Below, piece after piece: positions 47,872-57,097 of a stretch of 64,000 nucleotides of DNA. A program made the translations under genes and the position numbers. This DNA is from Tsukamurella pseudospumae (GTDB lineage Bacteria; Actinomycetota; Actinomycetes; Mycobacteriales; Mycobacteriaceae), in contig NZ_LSRE01000001.1 in NCBI RefSeq assembly GCF_001575205.1, positions 248,001-312,000 of the forward strand, read 5' to 3'. Below the pieces are notes generated by a model. It saw only the letters and a list, made by a program, of their open reading frames with translations. It made no database searches and was not told the DNA's origin. Each line of letters begins with the position of its first letter. Positions within the stretch are counted from its first letter, which is position 1.

Positions 47872-47900
47872 TTCCCACTGTGACTCGCGTCACCTATGAT
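47872..47900 (+). promoter_or_regulatory. xdhA promoter with a CRP/GlxR-type site
   Basis: TTCCCA (47872-47877), 17-base spacer and TATGAT (47895-47900) form the promoter. The spacer contains TGTGA-CTCGCG-TCACC (47879-47894), 9 of 10 fixed positions of the CRP/GlxR box TGTGA-N6-TCACA. A site between -35 and -10 would be expected to repress. Confidence 0.5.
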
Positions 47901-48000
47901 CAAGCTCTGGACCCTGTTCGCATGGAAAACCAGCGGTCCAGCTCAGCTACACGAACCATGCCTGACGGAACCCGTCCCCGGGTTCAGTAGGGATGCAGCG

Positions 48001-49512
48001 GTGATCGAAACGCTGACCGGATGTCGTGTGACAGTCAACGGCGAACCCCACGCCTTCACGGGACCCGCCCACACGAGCACACTCGATTGGCTCCGTGACC
48101 AGGGCCTGACCGGCGCCAAGGAGGGCTGCGCGGAGGGCGAGTGCGGAGCGTGTTCCATCCTCGTCGCCCGTCCCGGCGACCCCGACGAACCCGGGGATAG
48201 GACCAGGTGGACGGCCATCAACGCCTGCCTGACCCCCGCTGCGGCACTGGCCGACCAGGAGATCATCACCTCTGAGGGGCTCGGATCCCCCGACCTGTTG
48301 CACCCCGTCCAGCAGGCCATGGCACTGCGCGGCGGATCGCAATGCGGCTACTGCACACCGGGATTCATCTGCAGCATGGCGGCGGAGTACTACCGGCCGG
48401 ATCGCGCCTGCGAAAGCTCCTCCGCACCGCAGGGATCCAACGACTGCCCCGCGCACGACGAGGAACACGGCCCCAACGGCTTCGACCTGCACGCCCTGTC
48501 CGGAAACCTCTGCCGCTGCACGGGATACCGCCCGATCCGCGATGCGGCGTACGGACTTCCCGCAGAACCCGCCGACGACGACCCACTGGCCGCTCGGCGG
48601 GCCGAACCCGCACCGGAGCCGCAACCGACCGAGATCCACAGCGCGCACGGGCGATTCCTCCGTCCCGCCTCCTTCGACGATGTGCTCGACCTGCTGGCCG
48701 CGGACGAATCCCCGGTGCTGGTGGCGGGTTCCACCGATTTCGGCGTCGACGTGAACCTCAAAGGTCGCCGAGAACCACTCGTCGTGGCGATCGACCGCCT
48801 TCCCGAACTGCGCGAGCTGAACGTCTACGCCGACGCCGTCGAGATCGGCGCCGCACTCACGCTCTCGGAGATCGAACGACGGCTGGACGGCCGGATCCCA
48901 CTCCTGGCGAAGGTCTTCCCGCAGTTCGCGTCGCGGCTCATCCGCAACGCCGCCACGCTCGGCGGCAACCTCGGCACCGGTTCGCCCATCGGCGACACTC
49001 CACCGGCGTTGCTCGCCCTCGAGGCGCAGCTGATCCTCGCGTCGCGGTCCGGGGAGCGCTCGGTCCCGCTGTCGGAGTACTTCACCGGCTACCGGCAGAC
49101 GGTGCGCCGCCCCGACGAACTGATCAAGGCGGTGCGGATTCCGGTGCCGCTCAGTCCGGTCACGGCGTTCCACAAGATCGCCAAACGCCGCTTCGACGAC
49201 ATCTCCAGCGTCGCCGTCGCGTTCGCGCTGACGATCGACGACGGCACGATCACCCGAGCCGCGATCGGCCTCGGCGGTGTCGCTGCCACCCCACTACGCG
49301 CCACTGCTACCGAACAGGCACTGATCGGACGCCCGTGGTCGCACGACACGGTGCTCGCCGCCGCCGAGATCCTCCGCGCGGAGGGCACCCCGATGGACGA
49401 CCACCGCGCATCCGGGCGGTACCGCGCCGCGATGCTCGGCCGCTCCCTCGAGAAGCTCCACGCCGAGTCCACCGTGTCGACCGGCACCGTCGCCCGGGGA
49501 GAGCTGTCATGA
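48001..49512 (+). CDS. xdhA: Xanthine dehydrogenase small subunit (2Fe-2S and FAD domains)
   Basis: 503 residues. Order: plant-type 2Fe-2S domain (residues about 1-85; GCAEGECGAC plus NACLTP), second 2Fe-2S domain (about 90-185; QCGYCTPGFICSM and NLCRCTGYRPIRDA), linker, FAD domain (about 215-390; LVAGSTDFG and RNAATLGGNLGTGSPIGD) and CO-dehydrogenase flavoprotein C-terminal domain. All cluster Cys are present. I use GTG 48001 because it begins just before the first domain and lies about 95 bases after the predicted transcript start; an ATG at 47896 overlaps the -10 box. Overlaps xdhB by 4 bases. Confidence 0.92.
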   Translation: MIETLTGCRVTVNGEPHAFTGPAHTSTLDWLRDQGLTGAKEGCAEGECGACSILVARPGDPDEPGDRTRWTAINACLTPAAALADQEIITSEGLGSPDLLHPVQQAMALRGGSQCGYCTPGFICSMAAEYYRPDRACESSSAPQGSNDCPAHDEEHGPNGFDLHALSGNLCRCTGYRPIRDAAYGLPAEPADDDPLAARRAEPAPEPQPTEIHSAHGRFLRPASFDDVLDLLAADESPVLVAGSTDFGVDVNLKGRREPLVVAIDRLPELRELNVYADAVEIGAALTLSEIERRLDGRIPLLAKVFPQFASRLIRNAATLGGNLGTGSPIGDTPPALLALEAQLILASRSGERSVPLSEYFTGYRQTVRRPDELIKAVRIPVPLSPVTAFHKIAKRRFDDISSVAVAFALTIDDGTITRAAIGLGGVAATPLRATATEQALIGRPWSHDTVLAAAEILRAEGTPMDDHRASGRYRAAMLGRSLEKLHAESTVSTGTVARGELS

Positions 49513-51923
49513 GCCACCTGTCCGAGCGCCCCGCGAACGCCGTCGTCGGCCAGGACGTGCCGCACGAGAGCGCCGTCCTGCACGTGACGGGCGCCGCCCT
49601 GTACACCGACGACCTCGTCGGGCGCACCCGCGACGTGCTGCACGCCCACCCGGTCCAGTCCGATTGCGCCCACGCCCGGATCGTCGCACTGAACACCGAG
49701 CCGGCCCTGCGTGTTCCCGGCGTCGTCCGCGTGCTGACCGCGGCCGACGTCCCCGGGGTCAACGATGCCGGCATCAAACACGACGAGCCGTTGTTCCCAG
49801 AGGACGAGGTGATGTTCTACGGACACGCCGTCTGCTGGGTGCTCGGCGAGACGCTGGAGGCCGCGCGCCTCGGCGCCGCTGCCGTCGAGCTCGAACTCGA
49901 GCCGCTCCCGTCGCTGATCACCATCGGCGATGCGATCGCCGCGGAGAGCTTCCACGGCGCCCGGCCGACGGTGCGCCGCGGCGATCCGGAGGCCGGGTTC
50001 GCGCACGCCGCGCGCACCTTCTCCGGCGAGTTCGAGTTCGCCGGGCAGGAGCACTTCTACCTCGAGACCCATGCCTCGCTCGCACAGGTCGACGAGGCCG
50101 GCCAGATCTTCGTGCAGTCCAGTACGCAGCACCCGTCCGAGACGCAGGACATCGTCGCGCACGTCCTCGGGCTGCCGAGCAACGCCGTCACGGTGCAATG
50201 TCTCCGGATGGGAGGGGCGTTCGGCGGCAAGGAGATGCAGCCACACGGCTTCGCCGCGATCGCCGCCCTCGGGGCGACCCTGACCGGGCGCCCGGTCCGG
50301 TTGCGGCTCGACCGCACCCAGGACATGACGATGTCCGGCAAGCGGCACGGCTTCCACGCCACGTGGCGGGTGGGCTTCGACGACGACGGCCAGATCACCG
50401 CCCTGGAGTCGACGCTCACCGCCGACGGCGGCTGGAGCCTCGACCTCTCCGAGCCCGTCCTCGCCCGGGCGCTGTGCCACATCGACAACGCGTACTGGAT
50501 CCCGAACATCGCGGTGCACGGACGGATCGCCCAGTGCCACAAGACCTCACAGACGGCGTTCCGCGGGTTCGGCGGACCGCAGGGCATGCTGGTCATCGAG
50601 GACATCCTCGGTGCCTGCGCGCCCCGGCTGGGCCTGTCCGCACGGGAACTGCGGCGCCGCAACTTCTACGGCGACGGCCAGAGCACCCCCTACGGCCAGC
50701 CGGTCCGGCACGCCGACCGAGTCCGGACCGCGTGGGAACAGGTCATCGCATCCGGCGATGTCGAGGCGCGCGAGGCCGAGATCGACGCGTTCAACGCGGC
50801 GCACCCGCACACCAAACGCGCGCTCGCCCTCACGCCGGTCAAGTTCGGCATCTCGTTCAACCTCACCGCGTTCAATCAGGCCGGCGCGCTCGTCCTCGTC
50901 TACAAGGACGGCTCCGTCCTGATCAATCACGGCGGGACCGAGATGGGCCAGGGGCTGCACACGAAGATGCTCCAGGTCGCCGCCACCACGCTCGGCGTAC
51001 CGCTGTCGCGGGTCCGGCTCGCCCCGACGCGCACCGACAAGGTGCCCAACACCTCGGCGACCGCGGCCAGCTCCGGCGCCGACCTCAACGGCGGTGCGGT
51101 CAAGAACGCCTGCGAGCAGATCCGCGACCGGCTCGCGACGGTGTCCGCCGGACTCCTCGGCACGAATCCGTCCGACGTGCGCTTCCACGACGGCGTGATC
51201 AGCGGGCTGGGCGCGTCCTCGGCGAAGCTCACCTGGGAGGAGGTCGTGCACGCCGCGTACTTCCAGCGGGTACAGCTCTCGGCCTCCGGCTACTACCGCA
51301 CCGAGGGCCTGCACTGGGACGCGAAGGCCATGCAGGGTGAGCCCTTCAAGTACTTCGCCTACGGTGTGGCAGCGAGCGAGGTCGAGGTCGACGGCTTCAC
51401 CGGCGCGTACCGGCTCCGCCGCGTGGACATCGTCCACGACGTCGGCGATTCCCTGTCCCCGCTCATCGACCTCGGCCAGATCGAGGGCGGGTTCGTGCAG
51501 GGCGCGGGCTGGCTGACACTGGAGGACCTCCGGTGGGACGAGAGCGACCGGCCCACCCGCGGACGGCTGCTCACGCAGTCCGCCAGTACCTACAAGCTGC
51601 CGAGCTTCTCCGAGATGCCGCCTGATTTCCGGGTCGCGCTACTGGACAAGGCCCACGAGGACGGTGCGGTCTACGGCTCGAAGGCCGTCGGCGAGCCGCC
51701 GCTCATGCTGGCCTTCTCCGTCCGGGAGGCGCTCCGTCAGGCGGCGGCCGCGTTCGGCCCTCCGGGAACGAGCGTCGAACTCGCCTCGCCCGCCACACCG
51801 GAGGCCGTGTACTGGGCGGTCGAGAACGCGCGCACCGCCGGACCGGAGCGGAACGGTCACCGTCGGGATGCGGTCCCGAACGCGGTCGCCGCGCGTGCCC
51901 CGGCCCCCGCGGCGCTCGGCTGA
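49509..51923 (+). CDS. xdhB: Xanthine dehydrogenase large subunit (molybdopterin)
   Basis: 804 residues. Molybdenum-cofactor subunit: a/b hammerhead (residues about 20-125), MoCo-binding domains with MGGAFGGKE near residue 237, FRGFGGPQG near residue 350, the cofactor region GGTEMGQGLHTKM and the catalytic Glu in AVGEPPLMLAFSV near residue 728. Oxidises hypoxanthine to xanthine and urate with XdhA. A Pro/Ala-rich C-terminal tail ends the protein. Seven bases separate it from xdhC. Confidence 0.93.
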   Translation: MSHLSERPANAVVGQDVPHESAVLHVTGAALYTDDLVGRTRDVLHAHPVQSDCAHARIVALNTEPALRVPGVVRVLTAADVPGVNDAGIKHDEPLFPEDEVMFYGHAVCWVLGETLEAARLGAAAVELELEPLPSLITIGDAIAAESFHGARPTVRRGDPEAGFAHAARTFSGEFEFAGQEHFYLETHASLAQVDEAGQIFVQSSTQHPSETQDIVAHVLGLPSNAVTVQCLRMGGAFGGKEMQPHGFAAIAALGATLTGRPVRLRLDRTQDMTMSGKRHGFHATWRVGFDDDGQITALESTLTADGGWSLDLSEPVLARALCHIDNAYWIPNIAVHGRIAQCHKTSQTAFRGFGGPQGMLVIEDILGACAPRLGLSARELRRRNFYGDGQSTPYGQPVRHADRVRTAWEQVIASGDVEAREAEIDAFNAAHPHTKRALALTPVKFGISFNLTAFNQAGALVLVYKDGSVLINHGGTEMGQGLHTKMLQVAATTLGVPLSRVRLAPTRTDKVPNTSATAASSGADLNGGAVKNACEQIRDRLATVSAGLLGTNPSDVRFHDGVISGLGASSAKLTWEEVVHAAYFQRVQLSASGYYRTEGLHWDAKAMQGEPFKYFAYGVAASEVEVDGFTGAYRLRRVDIVHDVGDSLSPLIDLGQIEGGFVQGAGWLTLEDLRWDESDRPTRGRLLTQSASTYKLPSFSEMPPDFRVALLDKAHEDGAVYGSKAVGEPPLMLAFSVREALRQAAAAFGPPGTSVELASPATPEAVYWAVENARTAGPERNGHRRDAVPNAVAARAPAPAALG

Positions 51924-51930
51924 GGTCGAC

Positions 51931-52740
51931 ATGACCTGGCTGGGCGACGCCGCCCGCCTCCGCCGCGACCGGCGACCCGCTGTGCTGATCACCCAGATCG
52001 GCGTCCGCGGCCACGCCCCGCGGGAGGCCGGCGCGAAGATGATCGCCTCTGCGGACGGCGAGTTCGGCACGATCGGCGGCGGCAATCTCGAACTGACCGC
52101 GATCGATCGCGCCCGGACCATGATCCGTGGCGGGGTCACGGTGCCGGAGACCCTGACGCTCCGGCTCAACGACAAGGCCCGGACCGAACACGGGCGACAG
52201 TGCTGCGGAGGCGAGGTGGTCATCATGCTCGAACCGTTGCCGGTGGTGCCGGCGGTGGCGATCTTCGGAATCGGCCACGTGGGACTGGAACTCGCGCGGA
52301 TCCTGTCCCGGCAGGACATCGAGCTCCACCTCACCGACTCCCGCCCCGAACAGCTCACGGCGGCGGCACAGATCGAGCCGGGCGAGGCCACCGTGCACCT
52401 CCGGCACTCGATGCTCCCGGAATCGGTGCTGGAGGAAGTGCCGGTCGGCACCCACGTCCTCATCATGACCCACGACCACGCCGAGGATTTCAACCTCTGC
52501 GACCAGGCCCTCCGCACACCCGGACTGGGCAGCATCGGACTCATCGGCTCCTCCGCGAAGTGGAGTCGATTCCGGACCCTGCTGGCCGAAGCCGGCCACG
52601 ACGCCGAGGCCATCGACACCATCCAATCCCCCATCGGGCTGAGCACACTCGTCGGCAAGCACCCCGCGACCATCGCGGTCAGCGTGGCGGCCGACCTCCT
52701 CGCCAGGTTCCCGATATCCGTTCCAGGAGAACACTCATGA
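51931..52740 (+). CDS. xdhC: Xanthine dehydrogenase accessory protein XdhC
   Basis: 269 residues. XdhC binds the molybdenum cofactor, promotes its sulfuration and hands it to XdhB. N-terminal XdhC/CoxI domain with GTIGGGNLE and a CCGGEV motif (Cys pair that binds MoCo), followed by a Rossmann XdhC_C domain with IFGIGHVGLELARIL and GLIGSSAKWSRF. ATG start after GAGGTCGAC. Overlaps the guanine deaminase gene by 4 bases. Confidence 0.92.
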   Translation: MTWLGDAARLRRDRRPAVLITQIGVRGHAPREAGAKMIASADGEFGTIGGGNLELTAIDRARTMIRGGVTVPETLTLRLNDKARTEHGRQCCGGEVVIMLEPLPVVPAVAIFGIGHVGLELARILSRQDIELHLTDSRPEQLTAAAQIEPGEATVHLRHSMLPESVLEEVPVGTHVLIMTHDHAEDFNLCDQALRTPGLGSIGLIGSSAKWSRFRTLLAEAGHDAEAIDTIQSPIGLSTLVGKHPATIAVSVAADLLARFPISVPGEHS

Positions 52741-54041
52741 TCATCTACCGCAGCCGCGTCCTCGACACCCCCGACGATCCGTTCACAGGTGGAGCCCTCC
52801 GTGCGGACGACGACGCGGGCATCGCCGTCGAGGCCGGCGTGATCGTCGATCGCGGAGGCTTCCGGGGTGTCGCCGAACGCCACCCCGCGGCGGAGGTCGC
52901 CGACCTCCGGGACGGCGTGCTCCTGCCCGGCATGGTCGACACCCACGTCCACTACCCGCAGATCCGCGCGATCGGCGGGCTCGGCATGCCCCTCCTGGAC
53001 TGGCTGGACCAGTGCGCACTCCCCGAGGAGTGCCGCCTCGAGGACCCCGGGTACGCCCGCACGGTGGCCAGGGAGTTCCTCACCGGGCTGGCCTCGGCCG
53101 GCACCACCACGGCGCTCGTCTTCGGCTCCCACTTCCACGACGCCGTCGACGCGCTCTTCGCAGAGGCCGAACAGGTGGGCGTCCGGATGACCGCGGGGCT
53201 CGTCACGAGCGACCACAATCTGCCCGAGCCCCTGCTGAGCACCCCGGAACGGTCCTACAAGGAGGGCCGCGACCTCGCCGACAGATGGCACGGCCGAGGC
53301 CGGCTCCGATACGCGGTGACGCCGCGGTTCTCGTACTCGACGACGCCGGACATGCTGGCGAGCGGCGCCGCCCTCATGGAGGACGTGCCCGGGCTGTGGT
53401 TCACCTCCCACATGAACGAGAACCCCGCGGAGATCGCCGCCGTCGCCGGGCTCTTCCCCGGATCGGCGCACTACCTCGACACGTACCACCGGCACGGGCT
53501 CATCACCGAACGTTCCGTCCTCGCCCACAACGCCCATCCGACGGACGCGGAACTCACTCTCCTGGCGGGCGCCGGGGCGTCGGTCGCGCACTGCCCCACT
53601 TCCAATTCGGCGCTCGCGAGCGGATCCTTCCCGCTGCGCCGCCACCTCGACCACGGCGTCCGGGTGGCTCTGGGCACCGATGTCGGTGCCGGGAGCGGGT
53701 TCTCGCTGTTCAAGGAGGGGCTGCAGGCGTACTTCATGCAGCAGTTGCTCATGGGCGACGGTGTCCCCCTCACGGCTGCGCACCTCCTGCACCTCGCGAC
53801 GCGTGCGGGCGCGCAGGCCCTCGGCCTCGACGACGTCGGCGACCTGTCGGTGGGGAGGCAGTTCGATGCGATCCTCGTCCGTCCCGCAGCGGGACAACCG
53901 CTCGACGTCTGCCTGCGACAGGCCGCGACGGCGGACAACGCACTCGCGAAGATCTTCTCGCTCGGCACCGCCGCGGACGTCGCGCGCGTGTGGATCGGCG
54001 GCGAGGCACCGGTGATCCCGGCCGCGATCCCGGCCGGATAG
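52737..54041 (+). CDS. guaD: Guanine deaminase
   Basis: 434 residues, amidohydrolase family. Zinc ligands VDTHVHYPQ near residue 62, HMNENPAEI in the middle (His and catalytic Glu), LAHNAHPTDAE and GTDVGAGSG near residue 320. Close to GuaD rather than to cytosine or atrazine enzymes through the YPQIRAIGGLGMPLLDWL motif. It turns guanine to xanthine, the substrate of XdhAB encoded just upstream in the same transcript. Confidence 0.92.
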   Translation: MIIYRSRVLDTPDDPFTGGALRADDDAGIAVEAGVIVDRGGFRGVAERHPAAEVADLRDGVLLPGMVDTHVHYPQIRAIGGLGMPLLDWLDQCALPEECRLEDPGYARTVAREFLTGLASAGTTTALVFGSHFHDAVDALFAEAEQVGVRMTAGLVTSDHNLPEPLLSTPERSYKEGRDLADRWHGRGRLRYAVTPRFSYSTTPDMLASGAALMEDVPGLWFTSHMNENPAEIAAVAGLFPGSAHYLDTYHRHGLITERSVLAHNAHPTDAELTLLAGAGASVAHCPTSNSALASGSFPLRRHLDHGVRVALGTDVGAGSGFSLFKEGLQAYFMQQLLMGDGVPLTAAHLLHLATRAGAQALGLDDVGDLSVGRQFDAILVRPAAGQPLDVCLRQAATADNALAKIFSLGTAADVARVWIGGEAPVIPAAIPAG

Positions 54042-54105
54042 CGCACCGTCCACCGCGCGAGCGCAACGGGCCCGCGCGACGTGCGCGGCGGAACCTCCGA
54101 AACCC

Positions 54106-54147
54106 TTGTGTGACCACACGGATCGGCGTATTCTCCACCATACGGAA
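54106..54147 (+). promoter_or_regulatory. Promoter and degenerate operator for the lyase-allE operon
   Basis: TTGTGT (54106-54111), 17 bases, TATTCT (54129-54134). CTCCA-CCATA-CGGAA (54133-54147) has a perfect right half and a 3 of 5 left half of the island operator. The 136-bp gap after guaD otherwise holds nothing obvious. Confidence 0.5.
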
Positions 54148-54177
54148 TTAATTTTCCATTTACTGACCGGAGGTCCC

Positions 54178-55449
54178 ATGCCCACTCGATCGCTCACCGA
54201 CGACGCTCTGGCCGCGATCGAGGGGCGGCTGGCGGAGACCGATGCGCTGTTGGCGCACGGCTACCCGGGCGACGACGGCCGCCGGCAGCCGGTCCAGACC
54301 GCGTACATCCCGGCGGACCGGTTCGCCCCCGACACCGCCTGCACGTGGGGCGTCGCCGCGATCGCCGCGGCCGAGGAGGCCGGTGGCGTCGCGGCGGTGG
54401 CGGAGATCGTGGGCCTGGCCGGCGATCCCGCGCTCGCCGACCTGGTCCGGCACAAGCTCAGCACGGAGCCGATCGAGGACCTGCGCCTGGACTTCGAGGA
54501 CGGCTACGGCGATCGCGGCGACGAGGCCGAGGACGCGGACGTCCTCACCGCCGCTGCGGCCGTGTCGAAGTCGGTCGCCGACGGCGTCGCCCCGCCGTTC
54601 ATCGGGATCCGGTTCAAATGCTTCGAGGCGCCCACCCGGGCGCGCGGCCTTCGCACGCTGGACCTGTTCCTCGGTGCGCTCGTCGAGGCCGGCCCGCTCC
54701 CCGAGGGGTTGACCCTGACGCTGCCGAAGGTCACCACCGTCGGCCAGGTCGAGGCGATGGTGGACGTCGCGGGCCGGCTGGAGCAGTCCCTCGGCCTGCC
54801 CGACGGCCGCCTGCGCTTCGAGGTGCAGGTCGAGACGCCGCAGGTCATCCTCGGCGCGGACGGCACGGCCCCGGTGGCCCGGCTCATCCACGCCGGACAG
54901 GGCCGCGTCAGCTCGCTGCACTACGGCACCTACGACTACTCGGCCTCGCTCGGCATCGCCGCGCAGTACCAGTCGATGGAGCACCCCGCAGCGGACCACG
55001 CGAAGAACGTCATGCAGCTCGCCGTCGCGGGCACCGGGGTCCACTTGTCCGACGGGTCGACGAACATCCTCCCGATCGGCGACCCCGCCCACGTCGCGGA
55101 CGCCTGGCGCCTGCACGCGCGCCTGGTCCGGCGCCACCTCGAGCGCGGGATCTACCAGGGCTGGGACCTGCATCCCGCGCAGCTCGTCACCCGCTACCTC
55201 GCTACCTATGCGTTCTACCGCGAGGGCTTCGACGCCGCCGCGACCCGACTGCGCAACTACGTGCACAAGATCGATTCCGCCATCCTCGACGAGCCCGCGA
55301 CGGCCCGCGCGCTGGCGTCCTTCATCCATCGCGGCGTGACCTGCGGGGCGGTCACCGCCGCCGAGGTCGCCTCCGCCGCAGAGGTCACGGTCGACACCGT
55401 GCGCGACCTCGCCCTGAACCGTCCCATCCAGAACCAGGAGAACCGATGA
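54178..55449 (+). CDS. HpcH/HpaI aldolase-citrate lyase-like protein (DUF6986-type)
   Basis: 423 residues. Related to the CitE/HpcH/malate-synthase barrel superfamily: the metal-site segment DLRLDFEDGYGDRG near residue 105, an Arg-bearing IGIRFKCFE strand, LTLPKVTT, FEVQVETPQ (second acidic metal ligand) and GTYDYSAS are visible. It is directly coupled to allE (ATGA overlap) under its own promoter. Glyoxylate is the end product of ureidoglycolate cleavage, so a glyoxylate-condensing or -releasing lyase is a reasonable guess, but the substrate is not established from sequence. Confidence 0.75.
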   Translation: MPTRSLTDDALAAIEGRLAETDALLAHGYPGDDGRRQPVQTAYIPADRFAPDTACTWGVAAIAAAEEAGGVAAVAEIVGLAGDPALADLVRHKLSTEPIEDLRLDFEDGYGDRGDEAEDADVLTAAAAVSKSVADGVAPPFIGIRFKCFEAPTRARGLRTLDLFLGALVEAGPLPEGLTLTLPKVTTVGQVEAMVDVAGRLEQSLGLPDGRLRFEVQVETPQVILGADGTAPVARLIHAGQGRVSSLHYGTYDYSASLGIAAQYQSMEHPAADHAKNVMQLAVAGTGVHLSDGSTNILPIGDPAHVADAWRLHARLVRRHLERGIYQGWDLHPAQLVTRYLATYAFYREGFDAAATRLRNYVHKIDSAILDEPATARALASFIHRGVTCGAVTAAEVASAAEVTVDTVRDLALNRPIQNQENR

Positions 55450-56267
55450 GCGCCACCGAGCCCTTCTACTACTCGCCGCAGGGCGGGCACCCGCCGCAGA
55501 CCGATCTGCTCACCGACCGCGCCATCGTGACCGAGGCGTACACGGTGATCCCCCGCGGCGTCATGCGCGACATCGTCACCTCGGTGTTCCCGGGCTGGAC
55601 GAACACCCGCGCGTGGGTCCTCAACCGCCCTGTCGCCGGCGGTTCCACCACGTTCGCGCAGTCCATCGTCGAGGTCTCCCCCGGCGGCGGCTCCGACGCT
55701 CCGGAGCCCCAGCCCGAGGTCGAGAGCTTCCTCCTGCTCACGCAGGGCGAGCTCGACGTGACCATCGACGGCAGCGCCCACGCGCTCACCTCCGGCGGCT
55801 ACGCGTACATCCCTGCCGGAACGGCCTGGTCCGTCGCCAACAAGGCCGACGGTGCCGCCGTCTTCCAGTGGATCCGCAAGCGGTACGAGCCGCTCGCCGG
55901 CCACACCCCGAAGGTCGCCGTCGGCAACGAGCGCGACATCGAGCCCTCCGCGATGCCCGGCACCGACAACAAGTGGCGCACGACGCGGATCCTCGACCCG
56001 CAGGACCTCGCGTACGACATGCACTGCAACATCGTGACCTTCGAGCCCGGCGCGTCGATCCCGTTCGCTGAGACGCACGTCATGGAGCACGGCCTCTTCG
56101 TCCTCGAGGGCAAGGCGGTCTACCGCCTCAACGGTGACTGGGTGGAGGTGCAGGAGGGCGACTACATGTCGCTGCGCGCCTTCTGCCCCCAGGCCTGCTA
56201 CGCCGGCGGACCGTCGAACTTCCGCTACCTCCTCTACAAGGACGTCAACCGCCAGATCGCCCTGTAA
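55446..56267 (+). CDS. allE: (S)-ureidoglycine aminohydrolase
   Basis: 273 residues, tandem cupin. First cupin (residues about 45-140; EVESFLLLTQGELDVTIDG, then AYIPAGTAW), second cupin (about 170-260) with the Mn-binding set FAETHVMEHGLFVLEGKAVY and the CPQACYAGG segment typical of AllE/UGlyAH. Removes ammonia from (S)-ureidoglycine, giving ureidoglycolate. No allantoate amidohydrolase or allantoicase gene, which would make its substrate, is in the window. Confidence 0.9.
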   Translation: MSATEPFYYSPQGGHPPQTDLLTDRAIVTEAYTVIPRGVMRDIVTSVFPGWTNTRAWVLNRPVAGGSTTFAQSIVEVSPGGGSDAPEPQPEVESFLLLTQGELDVTIDGSAHALTSGGYAYIPAGTAWSVANKADGAAVFQWIRKRYEPLAGHTPKVAVGNERDIEPSAMPGTDNKWRTTRILDPQDLAYDMHCNIVTFEPGASIPFAETHVMEHGLFVLEGKAVYRLNGDWVEVQEGDYMSLRAFCPQACYAGGPSNFRYLLYKDVNRQIAL

Positions 56268-56276
56268 CGCACGCCA

Positions 56277-56324
56277 GTACGACGGTGCCGCCTCCCGGGA
56301 CTCCGGGAGGCGGCACCGTCGTAC
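56277..56324. terminator. Bidirectional hairpin, 22-bp perfect stem
   Basis: Arms 56277-56298 and 56303-56324 pair perfectly around a GACT loop, between the convergent allE and phosphorylase genes. Very GC-rich stem; no T-run is needed for many actinobacterial terminators. Starts 10 bases after the allE stop and ends 12 bases before the stop of the opposing gene. Confidence 0.9.
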
Positions 56325-56335
56325 GCGGAAACCGG

Positions 56336-57097
56336 TCAGGACAGCGCGGCCGCCGCCCGGACGAGGGCCTCTCGCAGGCGCATCGTGTTCGCGTCGAGGG
56401 TCCGCTCCACCTGCTCCTGGCTGACCGGCCACGGCGTCTCGGCGATGACGTCGTGGTCCGTCACCAACGCGACGCAGGCGTAGCCCATGCCGAGCTCGCG
56501 GGCGAGGACCGACTCCGGATAGGGCGTCGTCGAGACCACGTCCCAGCCCTGCGCGGCGTACCACCGGGACTCCGCGGTCGTCGAGAACCGCGGGCCGCGG
56601 ATCGCGACGACCACGCCGCCGTCGGCCACCACCCAGCGTTGCTCGCGCAGCGCCGAGATCGCCGCCTCGCGCGTGTCCGCGGCGAAGGGCTCCGCGAAGG
56701 ACACGCGGACGTCCTCGTCGTCGTGGAAGGTGTCGTCGGTGACGCCGGTCCGGTCGACGAGCTGATCGGGAACCACGACGGTGCCCACGCCGATCGACGG
56801 ATCGAACGCCCCCGCGGGGGTGGCGCCGAAGATGTGCCGTACCCCGAGGTGGTGCAGCGCCCAGATGTTGGCGCGGTGGTTGATCCGGTGCGGCGGGATG
56901 TTCCGCTCGCGCCCGGACCGCGTCAGATACGCCACGCGTCGACCGTGTGCGGTGCCGATGACGACGTCGTCCGACGGGCGACCGTACGGCGTGTCGACCG
57001 GGTAGGAGCGCGCGTCGTCCAACAGTCCGTAGTAGCCCCAGCTGCCGAGGATGGCGACCGTTGCACCCTCTGCGTGCGCGGCGGTGGACTCAGACAT
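56336..57097 (-). CDS. MTA/purine-nucleoside phosphorylase family protein
   Basis: 253 residues, trimeric PNP/MTAP type. Phosphate and base motifs: RGRRVAYL-type strand, FGATPAGAFDPSIG, IRGPRFSTTAESRWY and the base-pocket VALVTDHD, whose Asp is typical of 6-aminopurine (MTA/adenosine) users. Start at ATG 57097, with AAGGAGCG upstream; it overlaps the symporter gene by 8 bases. It would release adenine or other purine bases into this catabolic pathway; MTA versus nucleoside preference is not certain. Confidence 0.85.
   Translation of the reverse strand: MSESTAAHAEGATVAILGSWGYYGLLDDARSYPVDTPYGRPSDDVVIGTAHGRRVAYLTRSGRERNIPPHRINHRANIWALHHLGVRHIFGATPAGAFDPSIGVGTVVVPDQLVDRTGVTDDTFHDDEDVRVSFAEPFAADTREAAISALREQRWVVADGGVVVAIRGPRFSTTAESRWYAAQGWDVVSTTPYPESVLARELGMGYACVALVTDHDVIAETPWPVSQEQVERTLDANTMRLREALVRAAAALS

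Noticed and set aside
45667-47883. 738-codon plus-strand open frame spanning the iclR/permease region
   Set aside because: It crosses the regulatory region and reads the permease out of frame; the permease frame has clear membrane helices and family motifs.
47896-48000. ATG at 47896 as the xdhA start
   Set aside because: It lies within the predicted -10 box, and the added 35 residues show no ferredoxin-domain similarity; the GTG at 48001 directly precedes the 2Fe-2S domain.
51639-54197. 852-codon open frame on the minus strand over xdhB-xdhC-guaD
   Set aside because: It is antisense to well-recognised genes, Arg/Gly-rich, without any domain or ribosome binding site; a typical shadow of high-GC third-codon positions.
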